Assembly (NCBI GenBank): GCA_013336035.1
Contig: JAAXUL010000123.1
Span: forward strand, 1 to 12,879
DNA: 12,879 bases
DNA from: Chloroflexales bacterium
GTDB taxonomy: Bacteria > Chloroflexota > Chloroflexia > Chloroflexales > Chloroflexaceae
Direction of reading: 5' to 3'
A model generated the notes under the pieces. That model ran no database searches and was not told the origin of the DNA. It saw only the letters and a program-made list of their open reading frames with translations. A program made the position numbers and the translations under genes. This document shows positions 1 through 5,859 of the stretch, piece by piece (position 1 is the stretch's first letter; each line of letters begins with the position of its first letter).

Positions 1-1
1 C

Positions 2-184
2 GGCTGTGTCTGGGCCGAGCTGGACTCGTTCGCGCCGACCGACGAGCACGCCGCGGACGATCTGCGGCGGGTTGGGCAGTTCTTCCTGCGCCTCCTGCGC
101 GGCGAGCTCATCACGGACGCCGCGACGTCGCGCGGGATCGCCTTCGACGAGCAAGCAGAGGGAAAGGGTCTCTGGAGCCAATGA
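2..184 (+). CDS. C-terminal part of an unrecognised protein (5' end outside window)
   Basis: An open frame enters from the left edge and gives 60 residues before a TGA at 182-184. The peptide (GCVWAELDSFAP..., FLRLLRGELITD..., ending EGKGLWSQ) is rich in charged and helical residues and reads like a genuine protein C-terminus rather than a shadow frame. I do not recognise the family. Its stop overlaps the ATG of the following oxidoreductase stub in an ATGA arrangement (181-184). That is typical of translationally coupled operon genes and supports this as the true reading frame. Only the tail is visible, so no function is proposed. Confidence 0.55.
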   Translation, partial: GCVWAELDSFAPTDEHAADDLRRVGQFFLRLLRGELITDAATSRGIAFDEQAEGKGLWSQ

Positions 185-228
185 ACCTACGCTGGGGCGC
201 GCTAAGCACCGCCAACATCGGACGCCGC
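181..228 (+). pseudogene. 5' stub of a Gfo/Idh/MocA-family oxidoreductase
   Basis: The ATG at 181 begins MNLRWGALSTANIGRR, which matches the standard N-terminus of Gfo/Idh/MocA NAD(P)-dependent sugar oxidoreductases (beta-strand RWGILSTANI plus the start of the dinucleotide loop). After about 16 codons the similarity ends. The frame continues only as TEVTKGQRWTS... and stops near position 335, inside the next gene. Nothing else of the roughly 330-residue enzyme is present downstream. The ATGA overlap with the upstream gene suggests this was once the second gene of an operon. I read it as a deletion remnant whose right end lies near 228-235, directly upstream of the ribosome binding site of the next gene. 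Confidence 0.6.
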
Positions 229-251
229 ACCGAAGTGACAAAGGGGCAGCG

Positions 252-731
252 ATGGACTTCCTGTACCAGATTGACTCGCTCGAGGATCCGGCTGACTATC
301 CAGATGCCAGGCGACAAGCCCATGACCCATACGTTGAGCTGAGCTGGTACTGCGTTGGGCGGACGACGCCGATTGCGCCGTACCAGACCCTCATTGTTGG
401 CTACGACGACCTTGCCGAGCCGGTGAAGACCGACGCCGCCCGCTACATGGACGAGTGGTTTACGAAAGAGGAGGTGACCCAGCTTCTGCCCTACCTCTGT
501 ATCGAGCTCGGGCACATCGCCAGCGTCCGGCGCCTTCCCGTGCCGATGAACATCTTTCTCGACAGTGGCGAGAGCATCGCCAATCCCGTCGCACGGCTGC
601 TGAACGCCTCGTCATGGCGGGTCGCACTGACCCTCTCGCCTGCCGATAACGACTACCCGTTGCCATTCAGCGTCAGCGCATACTACTCCGTCGTCCCATC
701 CGAACATGGGGAGGCAGAGCCGCTGGGGTGA
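252..731 (+). CDS. Hypothetical protein, 159 aa
   Basis: The chosen ATG is preceded by AAGGGG about seven bases upstream (241-246). The same frame is open further upstream to position 6, but that part is arginine/serine-rich shadow sequence antiparallel to other frames, so I exclude it. The protein is soluble and acidic: MDFLYQIDSLEDPADYPDAR at the start, ELSWYCVGR near residue 35, and MDEWFTKEEV near residue 67. There is no signal peptide or membrane segment. The composition is balanced and protein-like. I do not recognise the family. It follows a deletion scar (the oxidoreductase stub) and converges on the yaiI gene, so the neighbours do not suggest a role. Confidence 0.6.
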   Translation: MDFLYQIDSLEDPADYPDARRQAHDPYVELSWYCVGRTTPIAPYQTLIVGYDDLAEPVKTDAARYMDEWFTKEEVTQLLPYLCIELGHIASVRRLPVPMNIFLDSGESIANPVARLLNASSWRVALTLSPADNDYPLPFSVSAYYSVVPSEHGEAEPLG

Positions 732-780
732 GAGGTCCCCCTGACTCCGCGTCATCCCGGGCCGTGAGCTTCTGAAAGAT

Positions 781-825
781 TGGTCGCCGCGAAGGTGACG
801 TTGGCTGTGAGCGCGGCGGCGACCA
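781..825. terminator. Hairpin between convergent genes, weak terminator candidate
   Basis: A 10-bp perfect inverted repeat (TGGTCGCCGC at 781-790, its complement at 816-825) with a 25-base loop lies between the stop of the 252-731 gene and the stop of yaiI on the other strand. On the minus strand it is followed by ATCTTT, a short T-rich stretch. The position between convergent stops is right for a shared terminator, but the long loop and poor T-tract make this uncertain. Confidence 0.3.
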
Positions 826-843
826 TATCCATGGCGCCCAGCG

Positions 844-1301
844 TCACGACGAGGTCGGCCCACGGCGCGTGAGCAGCCGGTCCAGAGCCTCGGCGAAGCG
901 CTGCCGGTCGGAGCGCTGTAGGCGGCCGGCCCTCCCGTCGCCACCCTGGCCCAGCGTAGCTCCTCCATCAGGTTGCGCACCGCCAGCCGTTCGCCGATCG
1001 TGTCTGCCGTATGGGCGTCGCCGTGCGGGTCCAGCGCGGTGGCGCCGCGGGCCACGGCCAGGCTGGCGAGGGGGATATCGGCGGTGATCACGAGGTCGCC
1101 GGCCGCGACGTGCTGCACGATGTAGCTATCGGCGACATCACTGCCCGCACGGACCTGCACGACGCTGATGAGGGGCGAGGGGGGCGCCGTCAGCGGGCGG
1201 TTGGCCACCAGGCAGACGGGCACCTCCAGGCGGGCCGAGGTGCGAAACACCAGCTCCTTCACCGCTCTGGGGCAGGCGTCGGCGTCGATCCAGATCCTCA
1301 C
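844..1301 (-). pseudogene. yaiI: YaiI/YqxD (DUF188) family protein, one-base frameshift
   Basis: The reverse strand encodes the DUF188 family, small proteins with a PIN-like nuclease fold and no established reaction. The visible motifs are WIDADACP near the start, SDVADSYIV in the middle, DLVITADIPLA, LDPHGD and TGGPAAYS. After TGGPAAYS, around 911-917, the frame is lost. Shifting by one base restores the family tail SDRQRFAEALDRLLTRR and a stop at 844-846. Counting one missing base, the gene is 152 residues long, the usual family length. The GTG at 1301 is preferred because GGAGGG sits six bases upstream and the family normally begins at this residue; an in-frame ATG lies at 1319. The rest is undamaged, so this is either very recent inactivation or a sequencing indel. 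It is divergent from the VOC gene at 1488. Confidence 0.85.
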
Positions 1302-1323
1302 CTCAGCTCCCTCCAGCATTGAC

Positions 1324-1347
1324 GTGGTTGGTCATGATACCATCCAC
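1324..1347. promoter_or_regulatory. Inverted repeat upstream of yaiI, candidate operator
   Basis: GTGGTTGGT (1324-1332) and ACCATCCAC (1339-1347) form arms matching at 8 of 9 positions around CATGAT. The site lies 23 bases upstream of the yaiI start. On the minus strand it contains TATCAT, a possible -10 element, so a bound protein would cover the promoter. No regulator gene is adjacent. This is inference from symmetry and position only. Confidence 0.3.
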
Positions 1348-1408
1348 ATCGGGCTTCCGACGATGCAGAGGGGCTGGCAGGTGCTGGGGTCAATCCATTC
1401 GGCAGGCA

Positions 1409-1437
1409 TCGACAGATAAGCACTTATGCGCTAAGAT
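1409..1437 (+). promoter_or_regulatory. Candidate sigma-70-type promoter for the VOC gene, with spacer palindrome
   Basis: TCGACA (1409-1414) and TAAGAT (1432-1437) are separated by exactly 17 bases and lie about 50 bases upstream of the start at 1488. The spacer contains the palindrome ATAAGCACTTAT (1416-1427, five-base arms), which could be an operator. This AT-richer patch stands out in GC-rich surroundings. Confidence 0.45.
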
Positions 1438-1487
1438 ACCGGGAACTTCCCTGCAACGCCTGGCTCATAGCGAGGAGGGACGTACCC

Positions 1488-1859
1488 ATGGAGCTTGGTG
1501 CGTTTTCGATCAGCCTGGCCGTCAAGGACCTTGCGGCGTCGCGGAGGTTCTACGAGGCGCTCGGGTTCCAGGTCTTTGGCGGCGATGCCGCCCAGAACTG
1601 GCTGATCCTGAAGAACGGCGCGCACATCATTGGGCTCTTTCAAGGCATGTTTGCCCAGAATATGCTCACCTTCAACCCGGGCTGGGACCAAAACGCCCAG
1701 CCGCTTGCCGCCTTTACCGATATTCGCGAGCTGCAGCGCCAGCTCAAGGCACAGGGCGTGCAGCTGCTGCACGAGGCGGACGAGCACAGCACGGGACCGG
1801 CGAGCTTCATGGCGATGGACCCTGATGGCAACCCCATCCTTGTCGATCAGCACGTGTGA
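1488..1859 (+). CDS. VOC-family (glyoxalase/bleomycin resistance-like) protein, 123 aa
   Basis: This is a single vicinal-oxygen-chelate domain filling the whole protein, typical of small cytosolic lyases, isomerases or drug-binding proteins. The first beta-alpha-beta unit is seen in ISLAVKDLAASRRFYEALGF (residues 8-27). The closing motif is FMAMDPDGNPILVDQH at the C-terminus, where the PDGN turn is the family signature. The domain would dimerise to form a metal or ligand site; the substrate cannot be read from sequence. The start is fixed by AGGAGGG about eight bases before the ATG. It is transcribed from its own candidate promoter at 1409-1437, divergently from yaiI. A second, different VOC gene follows at 2670 with a RibD-C-like gene between them. 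Confidence 0.85.
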   Translation: MELGAFSISLAVKDLAASRRFYEALGFQVFGGDAAQNWLILKNGAHIIGLFQGMFAQNMLTFNPGWDQNAQPLAAFTDIRELQRQLKAQGVQLLHEADEHSTGPASFMAMDPDGNPILVDQHV

Positions 1860-1956
1860 GGACGGTGTCCGGTCCCCGCCTGCTGACTGCATCCCTCCTC
1901 TCAGCATAGCACCTGTCTTTCCGAAACTCAGCTGTCGATTCGCGACGTCGCCGAAC

Positions 1957-1966
1957 GACGATCGTC
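1957..1966. promoter_or_regulatory. Ten-base palindrome upstream of the reductase gene
   Basis: GACGATCGTC is a perfect palindrome 51 bases upstream of the 2017 start, in the otherwise featureless 1860-2016 intergenic stretch. It could be a protein-binding site, but palindromes of this size occur by chance in GC-rich DNA. I see no clear -35/-10 pair around it. Confidence 0.15.
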
Positions 1967-2016
1967 TGTAGCGGCTGTTTCGGCATCTGGAGCTGGATCG
2001 CGCAATGAGGAGCATC

Positions 2017-2574
2017 ATGCGCAAGCTTGTTGCATCATTCTTCATCTCGTTGGACGGCGTCGTGCAGGGGCCCGGCCCCGGTGACGATTTCGATCTGGCG
2101 GGCTGGACGATGCCCTACTGGGATGATGACGTGGCCGCGTTTGTGCAGGCGGGCATGCAGGCGGCCGACACGCTGCTGCTTGGGCGTGTCACCTACCAGG
2201 GCTTCGCGGCGGCCTTCGCCGCAAGCACGGGCCCGGACGCCGAGCTCATGAACCGCTATCGCAAATATGTGGTCTCGACCACTCTGGACCAGGCTGACTG
2301 GGCCAATTCCAGCCTGATCACGGGCAATGTCGTGGAGGAGGTGACGAAGCTGAAGCAGCAGGGCGGTCAGGACATCGGGATGAGCGGCAGCGGCACGCTG
2401 GTGCAAGCGTTGCTGCGGCACCAGCTGATCGACGAGCTGAACCTGCTGATCTACCCGGTGGTGCTTGGGCGCGGCAAGCGCCTATTCGCGGATGGGCTCA
2501 CCCTGAATTTGCAGCTGAAGCAAAGCACAACCTCCCGCTCCGGCGTCCTGCTGACGACCTACCAGGTAGCCTGA
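2017..2574 (+). CDS. Dihydrofolate reductase-like / RibD C-terminal domain protein, 185 aa
   Basis: The protein matches the RibD-C/DHFR-fold family of stand-alone reductases (YyaP/YwjB type): RKLVASFFISLDGVVQGPG at the start, DTLLLGRVTYQGF near residues 51-63, YVVSTTL, the nucleotide-binding MSGSGTLVQALL near residue 125, and DELNLLIYPVVLGRGKRLF. These proteins are predicted to use NADPH, but their substrates are mostly unknown. Length and both ends are normal. I start at the ATG at 2017 because the family begins MRKLV and AGGAG (2008-2012) sits four bases upstream. An in-frame ATG at 2005 would add MRSI and lacks a good ribosome binding site. It lies between two VOC genes on the same strand. 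Confidence 0.88.
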   Translation: MRKLVASFFISLDGVVQGPGPGDDFDLAGWTMPYWDDDVAAFVQAGMQAADTLLLGRVTYQGFAAAFAASTGPDAELMNRYRKYVVSTTLDQADWANSSLITGNVVEEVTKLKQQGGQDIGMSGSGTLVQALLRHQLIDELNLLIYPVVLGRGKRLFADGLTLNLQLKQSTTSRSGVLLTTYQVA

Positions 2575-2669
2575 GTTTGGCCTGCCAGCACCCGGTTCTC
2601 TCTTCGTGAGGATATCAGGGTGTCGCCCCTGCGCATACGAGCGCTGGTGCTGCGCTTCGCGGAGAAAGG

Positions 2670-3041
2670 ATGTGGCGTCGCATGTTGAACCTGAATTCGG
2701 TCATGATCGGCACGAAGCAGCCGCAAGTGCTCGCGGCCTTCTATGCGCAGGTGCTCGGCAAGCCAGCGGACATGGAGGACAGCGCGCAGGGCTTCTATGG
2801 CTGGCAGGTCGGCAGCGCCTACCTGAGCGTGCTGGAGCATTCTGAGATGGGGGGCGCAGCCAGAGACCACGGACGGGTGATGTTCAATTTTGAGACGCCC
2901 GAGGTCCAGGCGGAGTTCGAGCGCATCAAGGCGCTGGGCGCCGCCATCATCGCCGCACCGTATGAGCTGGGCGGCGGCTGGATCGCGACCCTGGCCGATC
3001 CCGATGGCAACTACTTTCAATTGGTGACCCCCATGGGCTAG
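2670..3041 (+). CDS. VOC-family (glyoxalase-like) protein, 123 aa
   Basis: A second single-domain vicinal-oxygen-chelate protein, clearly different in sequence from the one at 1488. The N-terminal half has SVMIGTKQPQVLAAFYAQVLG (residues 10-30), and the C-terminal half has FNFETPEVQAEFERIKALGA followed by ATLADPDGNYFQLVTP, the family's closing PDGNYFQL motif. The ATG at 2670 is supported by GGAG five bases upstream; an in-frame ATG at 2682 is an alternative and fits the family's usual start slightly better. It is probably a cytosolic metal- or ligand-binding dimer with unknown substrate. It shares strand and theme with the two genes before it, but the gap of 95 bases leaves co-transcription open. 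Confidence 0.85.
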   Translation: MWRRMLNLNSVMIGTKQPQVLAAFYAQVLGKPADMEDSAQGFYGWQVGSAYLSVLEHSEMGGAARDHGRVMFNFETPEVQAEFERIKALGAAIIAAPYELGGGWIATLADPDGNYFQLVTPMG

Positions 3042-3054
3042 GCGATCAAGCCGC

Positions 3055-3071
3055 GCCCAGGCAGCCTGGGC
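3055..3071 (+). other. Short GC hairpin between VOC and glycosylase genes
   Basis: GCCCAGG (3055-3061), loop CAG, CCTGGGC (3065-3071): a perfect seven-base stem in the 47-base gap between the VOC stop and the glycosylase ATG. No T-tract follows, so it is more likely a partial transcription barrier or an mRNA-stability element than an intrinsic terminator. Confidence 0.3.
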
Positions 3072-3088
3072 CGTCGCAGGTTCTGACT

Positions 3089-4375
3089 ATGACGCTCACC
3101 ATCGACCATGCTACCGCCCGTCGCTTTATCCTGGGCAAGCAGGGCCTGTGGCCCGGACGGCGCTGGCGCGGCCTCGCGGGCGCGGAGCAGGCTATGCGCG
3201 CGATCGAGTACCTGCAGCTCGACCCGCTGCAGATCATCGCGCGCAGCCACGACCTCACGCTCCACAGCCGCGTGCTCGAGTACACCCCTGGTCTCTGGGA
3301 AGCGCTGGCCTATGGGCGGCGTACGTTCTTTGACTGGGGCGGCTGGCTGGCCGTCCGGCCGATGGACGAGCTGCCCCACTGGCGCGTGGTCATGCGCCGC
3401 GAGCGTGATGGCATGGCAGGCGACGCGCGCATCCGCAAGCTAGGCCAGGAGCACGCCGAGGCCATCGCCGAGATGCGGGCCGTCCTGCGCGAGCGCGATA
3501 CTGTGAGCAACCGCGACTTCGCGATGGCGACACGCACGCGCACGGAAAGCTATCGCGGCCGCAAGGATAGCGCGCTGGCCCTGTACTATCTGTGGCGCAC
3601 CGGCGAGGTGATGACGCACCACCGCGAACGCTTTGAGCGCGTCTACGCCCTCACCGAGACGGTCGCGCCGGCGCACCTGCTGTACGAAAGCGATGAGGAC
3701 GAGGCCGACCGCTTCTTGCTCAAAAAGGAAGTCAGCTTCTCCGGGCTGGCACGCCTCAAGCGCGAGGCTGATGCGTTTCACGGGCGCGGCGAGCCGGATC
3801 GTGCCGCAAAGCGGGTGCTCGGGGCACTGCTGGCCGAGGGCACGATCATCGAGGTGCAGGTGGAAGGCTGGAAGGCAGGGCACTATGCGCTCGGCAGCGA
3901 CGCCGCCCTGCTGCACGTGCTGGGCGCCGGGCGCGTGCCGGAGGCCTGGGCGCCACTGGAGACGACCACTACGGACGAGGTCGTCTTCCTCGCGCCGCTC
4001 GATCACGTCAGCGCGCGCGGGCGGGCCAACGTCCTCTTTGGCTTCGACTACGTGTGGGAGGTCTACAAGCCCGAGCACCAGCGCAAGTTCGGCTACTACG
4101 CCTTGCCGATCTTGTGGGGCGAGCGGCTCGTCGGGCGCTTCGACAGCAAGCTCGACCGGACGACCAACACCTTCGTCATCCTGGGCTTGTGGCTGGAGGA
4201 CGAAACCCTCGGGAGCAATGAGGCCTTTGCAGAGGCATTGGCGCGCGGGTTTGCGCGCTTCGTGCGCTTTCTTGGCGCGAGCACGCTCGATGCCATGGCG
4301 ATTCGCGAGCCGCTCCTGCGCCAACGCCTCGCGCCTGCGACGCGGACAACGCACATCTCCCCCGGAGATCCATGA
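3089..4375 (+). CDS. ycaQ: YcaQ/AlkZ-like DNA glycosylase (HTH_42 family), 428 aa
   Basis: Full-length member of the winged-helix HTH_42 family, whose characterised members are AlkZ and Escherichia coli YcaQ. These glycosylases excise bulky alkylated bases and unhook interstrand crosslinks. The key evidence is EYLQLDPLQIIARSHDLTLHSR (residues 40-61), which contains the catalytic Gln-x-Asp motif as QLD at residues 43-45, the YcaQ arrangement (AlkZ has Gln-x-Gln). It is followed by FFDWGGWLAVRPMDELPHWR and, near the end, GERLVGRFDSKLDR. No membrane segment is present. The ATG at 3089 has only a weak ribosome binding site (GCAGG). The stop overlaps a small ORF (ATGA). Placement beside VOC proteins fits a general toxin or alkylation defence theme, which is inference. 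Confidence 0.85.
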   Translation: MTLTIDHATARRFILGKQGLWPGRRWRGLAGAEQAMRAIEYLQLDPLQIIARSHDLTLHSRVLEYTPGLWEALAYGRRTFFDWGGWLAVRPMDELPHWRVVMRRERDGMAGDARIRKLGQEHAEAIAEMRAVLRERDTVSNRDFAMATRTRTESYRGRKDSALALYYLWRTGEVMTHHRERFERVYALTETVAPAHLLYESDEDEADRFLLKKEVSFSGLARLKREADAFHGRGEPDRAAKRVLGALLAEGTIIEVQVEGWKAGHYALGSDAALLHVLGAGRVPEAWAPLETTTTDEVVFLAPLDHVSARGRANVLFGFDYVWEVYKPEHQRKFGYYALPILWGERLVGRFDSKLDRTTNTFVILGLWLEDETLGSNEAFAEALARGFARFVRFLGASTLDAMAIREPLLRQRLAPATRTTHISPGDP

Positions 4376-4458
4376 TGAGCTGGCAATTGCTCGTGACACC
4401 GTGTGGCTCTCTTATGCCGTCTAGCCTCTGCGCCCCAACAACCAGGGTCAGGGGCTAG
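4372..4458 (+). CDS. Small ORF of 28 codons overlapping the glycosylase stop, possible leader peptide
   Basis: The ATG at 4372-4374 overlaps the glycosylase TGA (ATGA), and a second ATG follows immediately at 4375. GGAG at 4364-4367 is well placed for either. The peptide begins MMSWQLLVTPCGSLMPS and ends in a TAG at 4456-4458. The ORF covers the whole left arm (4416-4430) of the hairpin described at 4416-4495, and its stop lies in the middle of the central arm. This is the layout of a translated leader that would disrupt the first hairpin. It matches no family I know. It may equally be the stub of a deleted third gene or a chance ORF. Confidence 0.3.
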   Translation: MMSWQLLVTPCGSLMPSSLCAPTTRVRG

Positions 4459-4495
4459 ACGGCAGCGAGCGCCCCGATACCATCTGGCCCCTGAC
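4416..4495 (+). promoter_or_regulatory. Leader-like region with two mutually exclusive hairpins
   Basis: Three segments compete. Arm A (4416-4430, GCCGTCTAGCCTCTG) pairs with arm B (4449-4463) over 15 positions with one T-G wobble and an 18-base loop. Arm B as 4447-4459 pairs instead with arm C (4483-4495, TCTGGCCCCTGAC) over 13 positions, again with one wobble. The two stems share bases 4449-4459, so only one can form. Arm A's first seven bases (GCCGTCT) also complement AGACGGC at 4551-4557, directly between the adh AAAGGAG and its ATG. In principle, A-B pairing frees the start site, while B-C pairing releases A to cover it. No T-tract follows either stem, so a translational rather than terminator mechanism is more likely. 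The A-B hairpin could also simply end the glycosylase transcript. Confidence 0.45.
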
Positions 4496-4515
4496 TTGCT
4501 GGCATCGGCCCATAG

Positions 4516-4534
4516 GCTCGCTCGAGCGGCGAGC
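4516..4534 (+). other. GC hairpin in the adh leader
   Basis: GCTCGC (4516-4521) pairs with GCGAGC (4529-4534) around a seven-base loop. An overlapping perfect palindrome, CGCTCGAGCG, occupies 4519-4528. It lies 23 bases upstream of the adh start and would stack next to the ribosome binding site. It may be part of the same structured leader as 4416-4495. Confidence 0.3.
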
Positions 4535-4557
4535 TGAGCGCCACGAAAGGAGACGGC

Positions 4558-5040
4558 ATGAAAGCAGTGGTCTTCCACGACATCGGCGACATCAGGCTCG
4601 ACGAGGTGCCCGAGCCGACCATCCAGGAGCCAAATGACGCCATCGTGCGCATCACCGCGAGCGCCATCTGCGGCACCAACCTGCATATGATCTGCGGCAC
4701 GATGGCCGGTATGCAGCCCGGGACCATTCTCGGCCATGAGGCCGTGGGTGTGGTCGAGGAGATCGGCCCCAACGTGCGCAACCTCAAGCGCGGCGACCGC
4801 GTGGTCGTGCCCTCGACCATCGCCTGCGGCTATTGCTCGTACTGCCGCGCTGGCTACTACGCGCAGTGCGACACCGTGGTGCCCAACGGCACGGCCTTCT
4901 TCGGCGGGCCGAAGGAGAGCGGCCCGTTCGATGGGCTCCAGGCCGAGTACGCCCGCGCGCCCTTCGCCAACGTCGGCCTGGTCAAGCTCCCCGACGGCGT
5001 TGAGGATGACAAGGCGATCATGCGCTCCGACATCTCCTAA
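4558..5040 (+). pseudogene. Zinc-dependent alcohol dehydrogenase, truncated after the catalytic domain
   Basis: The first 157 residues are a standard medium-chain zinc dehydrogenase N-terminus: MKAVVFHDIGDIRLDEVPEP, then CGT(N)LH with C38, GHE at H60-E61 (catalytic zinc), and the structural-zinc cysteines C90, C93, C96 and C104 in CGYCSYCRAGYYAQC. Family members continue after LPDGV-DD-AI-LSDI into PTG and the Rossmann NAD domain, for about 390 residues in all. Here the frame reads MRSDIS and stops at 5038-5040. None of the missing half appears downstream, so the protein could not bind NAD and is probably inactive. The usual CGTD is CGTN. AAAGGAG precedes the ATG. Upstream lies the structured leader; immediately downstream is a short inverted repeat, then ridA. 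Confidence 0.85.
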
Positions 5041-5082
5041 GTAACTCCGGGCTCCACAATCGGAATGCGCTATGGGAGTTAC
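5041..5082. repeat. Eight-base inverted repeat exactly at the adh break
   Basis: GTAACTCC (5041-5048) and GGAGTTAC (5075-5082) are perfect inverted copies around 26 bases. The element starts on the base after the premature adh stop, so it may mark the rearrangement breakpoint or be a tiny insertion. No target duplication is visible around it. It could alternatively form a weak stem in the mRNA ahead of ridA. Confidence 0.35.
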
Positions 5083-5118
5083 ATCCCTGTGGGTTGCCGC
5101 ACACGGCATAACGGACAG

Positions 5119-5505
5119 GTGCAACACCTCAACCCCGAGGGGCTGTCGCGCAACCCGCCGTTCACCCAGGTGGTCACGGTGAGCGGCCCGGTCAAGACGG
5201 TCTATGTGGGCGGCCAGAACAGCGTTGAGGCCAGCGGCGCGGGCGATATTGCCGCGCAGAGCGCCCAGGTCTTTCGCAACCTCCAGACGGCGCTGGCGGC
5301 GGCCGGCGCGCGCATCGAGCACGTCATCCAGTGGAAGATCTATATTGTCCAGGGCCAACCGCTTGAGCCGGGCTTTGCCGAGTTCCAAAAGGTCTGGGGG
5401 CGCCGGCCGAACCCGCCGACGATCACGGGGATCTACGTGGCAGCGCTGGCGAACCCGGCGTTTCTGGTTGAGCTTGAGGCAATCCCGGTGGTTCCCGCGG
5501 AGTAA
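5119..5505 (+). CDS. ridA: RidA family (YjgF/YER057c/UK114) protein, 128 aa
   Basis: The protein is closest in style to RidA-family members that begin VQHLNPEGL. RidA proteins are cytosolic trimers; canonical RidA hydrolyses reactive enamine/imine intermediates to ketoacids and ammonia. Visible segments are VVTVSGPVKTVYVGGQNSV, QVFRNLQTALAAAGARIEHV, WKIYIVQGQPLEPGFAEF and RRPNPPTITGIYVAALANP, the last two near the canonical active-site strand. I start at the GTG at 5119 because it gives exactly the usual length and N-terminus. The frame is open to an ATG at 5065, but those 18 residues are unlike the family and come from the rearranged junction. The ribosome binding site is weak (GGAC), suggesting that the original promoter and leader were lost with the adh 3' half. 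Confidence 0.88.
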   Translation: MQHLNPEGLSRNPPFTQVVTVSGPVKTVYVGGQNSVEASGAGDIAAQSAQVFRNLQTALAAAGARIEHVIQWKIYIVQGQPLEPGFAEFQKVWGRRPNPPTITGIYVAALANPAFLVELEAIPVVPAE

Positions 5506-5757
5506 CGCGAGCCACCGCCGCCAGGACGTAGCGCCACTAGTAAAGCGTAATGAGCCGCTAGAGGGCTGAGCAGAGCGCTCGGCGCCACCCGAAAGGCCAG
5601 CAGCGCGTCGATACCGCTCCGCATCGGCGCGAAGCGCCAACAGGATTTGCCTCATGAGGCGTACCGCGCCGGTCGTGCGCTCTGGCGGCGATGTTCCCCT
5701 TCCCGAACAGCTTTCGCCACCGTGTCCTGAATCGGACTGGCGTTCAGGTATTGGTTG
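5506..5757. other. Intergenic stretch with two possible minus-strand ORF relics
   Basis: No plus-strand gene is visible between ridA and the methyltransferase promoter. On the minus strand one frame reads QYLNASPIQDTVAKAVREGE (codons within about 5790-5655) and ends at a TGA (5652-5654). That stop overlaps the ATG (5655-5653) of a second frame starting MRQILLALRADAERYRRAAG. The overlap falls inside a perfect 12-base palindrome, GCCTCATGAGGC (5649-5660). The second N-terminus vaguely recalls serine acetyltransferase starts, but it decays into low-complexity sequence. I treat both as unproven relics. Confidence 0.25.
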
Positions 5758-5786
5758 TTGACCTGCGCACGACGGCTCGGTATAAC
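5758..5786 (+). promoter_or_regulatory. Promoter for the methyltransferase gene, with palindrome over the -10
   Basis: TTGACC (5758-5763) and TATAAC (5781-5786) are separated by 17 bases, the best sigma-70-type match in the window. TCGGTATAACCGA (5777-5789), a five-base-arm palindrome, is centred on the -10 box, as expected of a repressor operator. A transcript would start near 5793 and leave about 67 bases of leader before the ATG at 5860. Confidence 0.6.
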
Positions 5787-5859
5787 CGAAGAAGCACATG
5801 ATGTTCGACAATGATATGGTGTCTTCAGCGAAGAGGCACCTGAGTTGAGGAGCAGGTCT

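Noticed and set aside
6..251. N-terminal extension of the 252-731 gene
   Set aside because: The translation is low-complexity Arg/Ser and overlaps the better-supported tail gene in another frame; the ribosome binding site supports 252.
742..880. Minus-strand peptide ADLVVTLGAMDMVAAALTAN downstream of yaiI
   Set aside because: No family recognised, no start with a ribosome binding site, and it overlaps the frameshift-corrected yaiI end; probably a chance frame.
844..1301. Programmed frameshifting in yaiI
   Set aside because: No slippery heptamer or downstream structure was recognised at the shift, and the family is not known for it; mutation or sequencing error is simpler.
2586..2652. Seven-base inverted repeat CAGCACC/GGTGCTG before the second VOC gene
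   Set aside because: The arms are 53 bases apart and short; expected by chance at this GC content.
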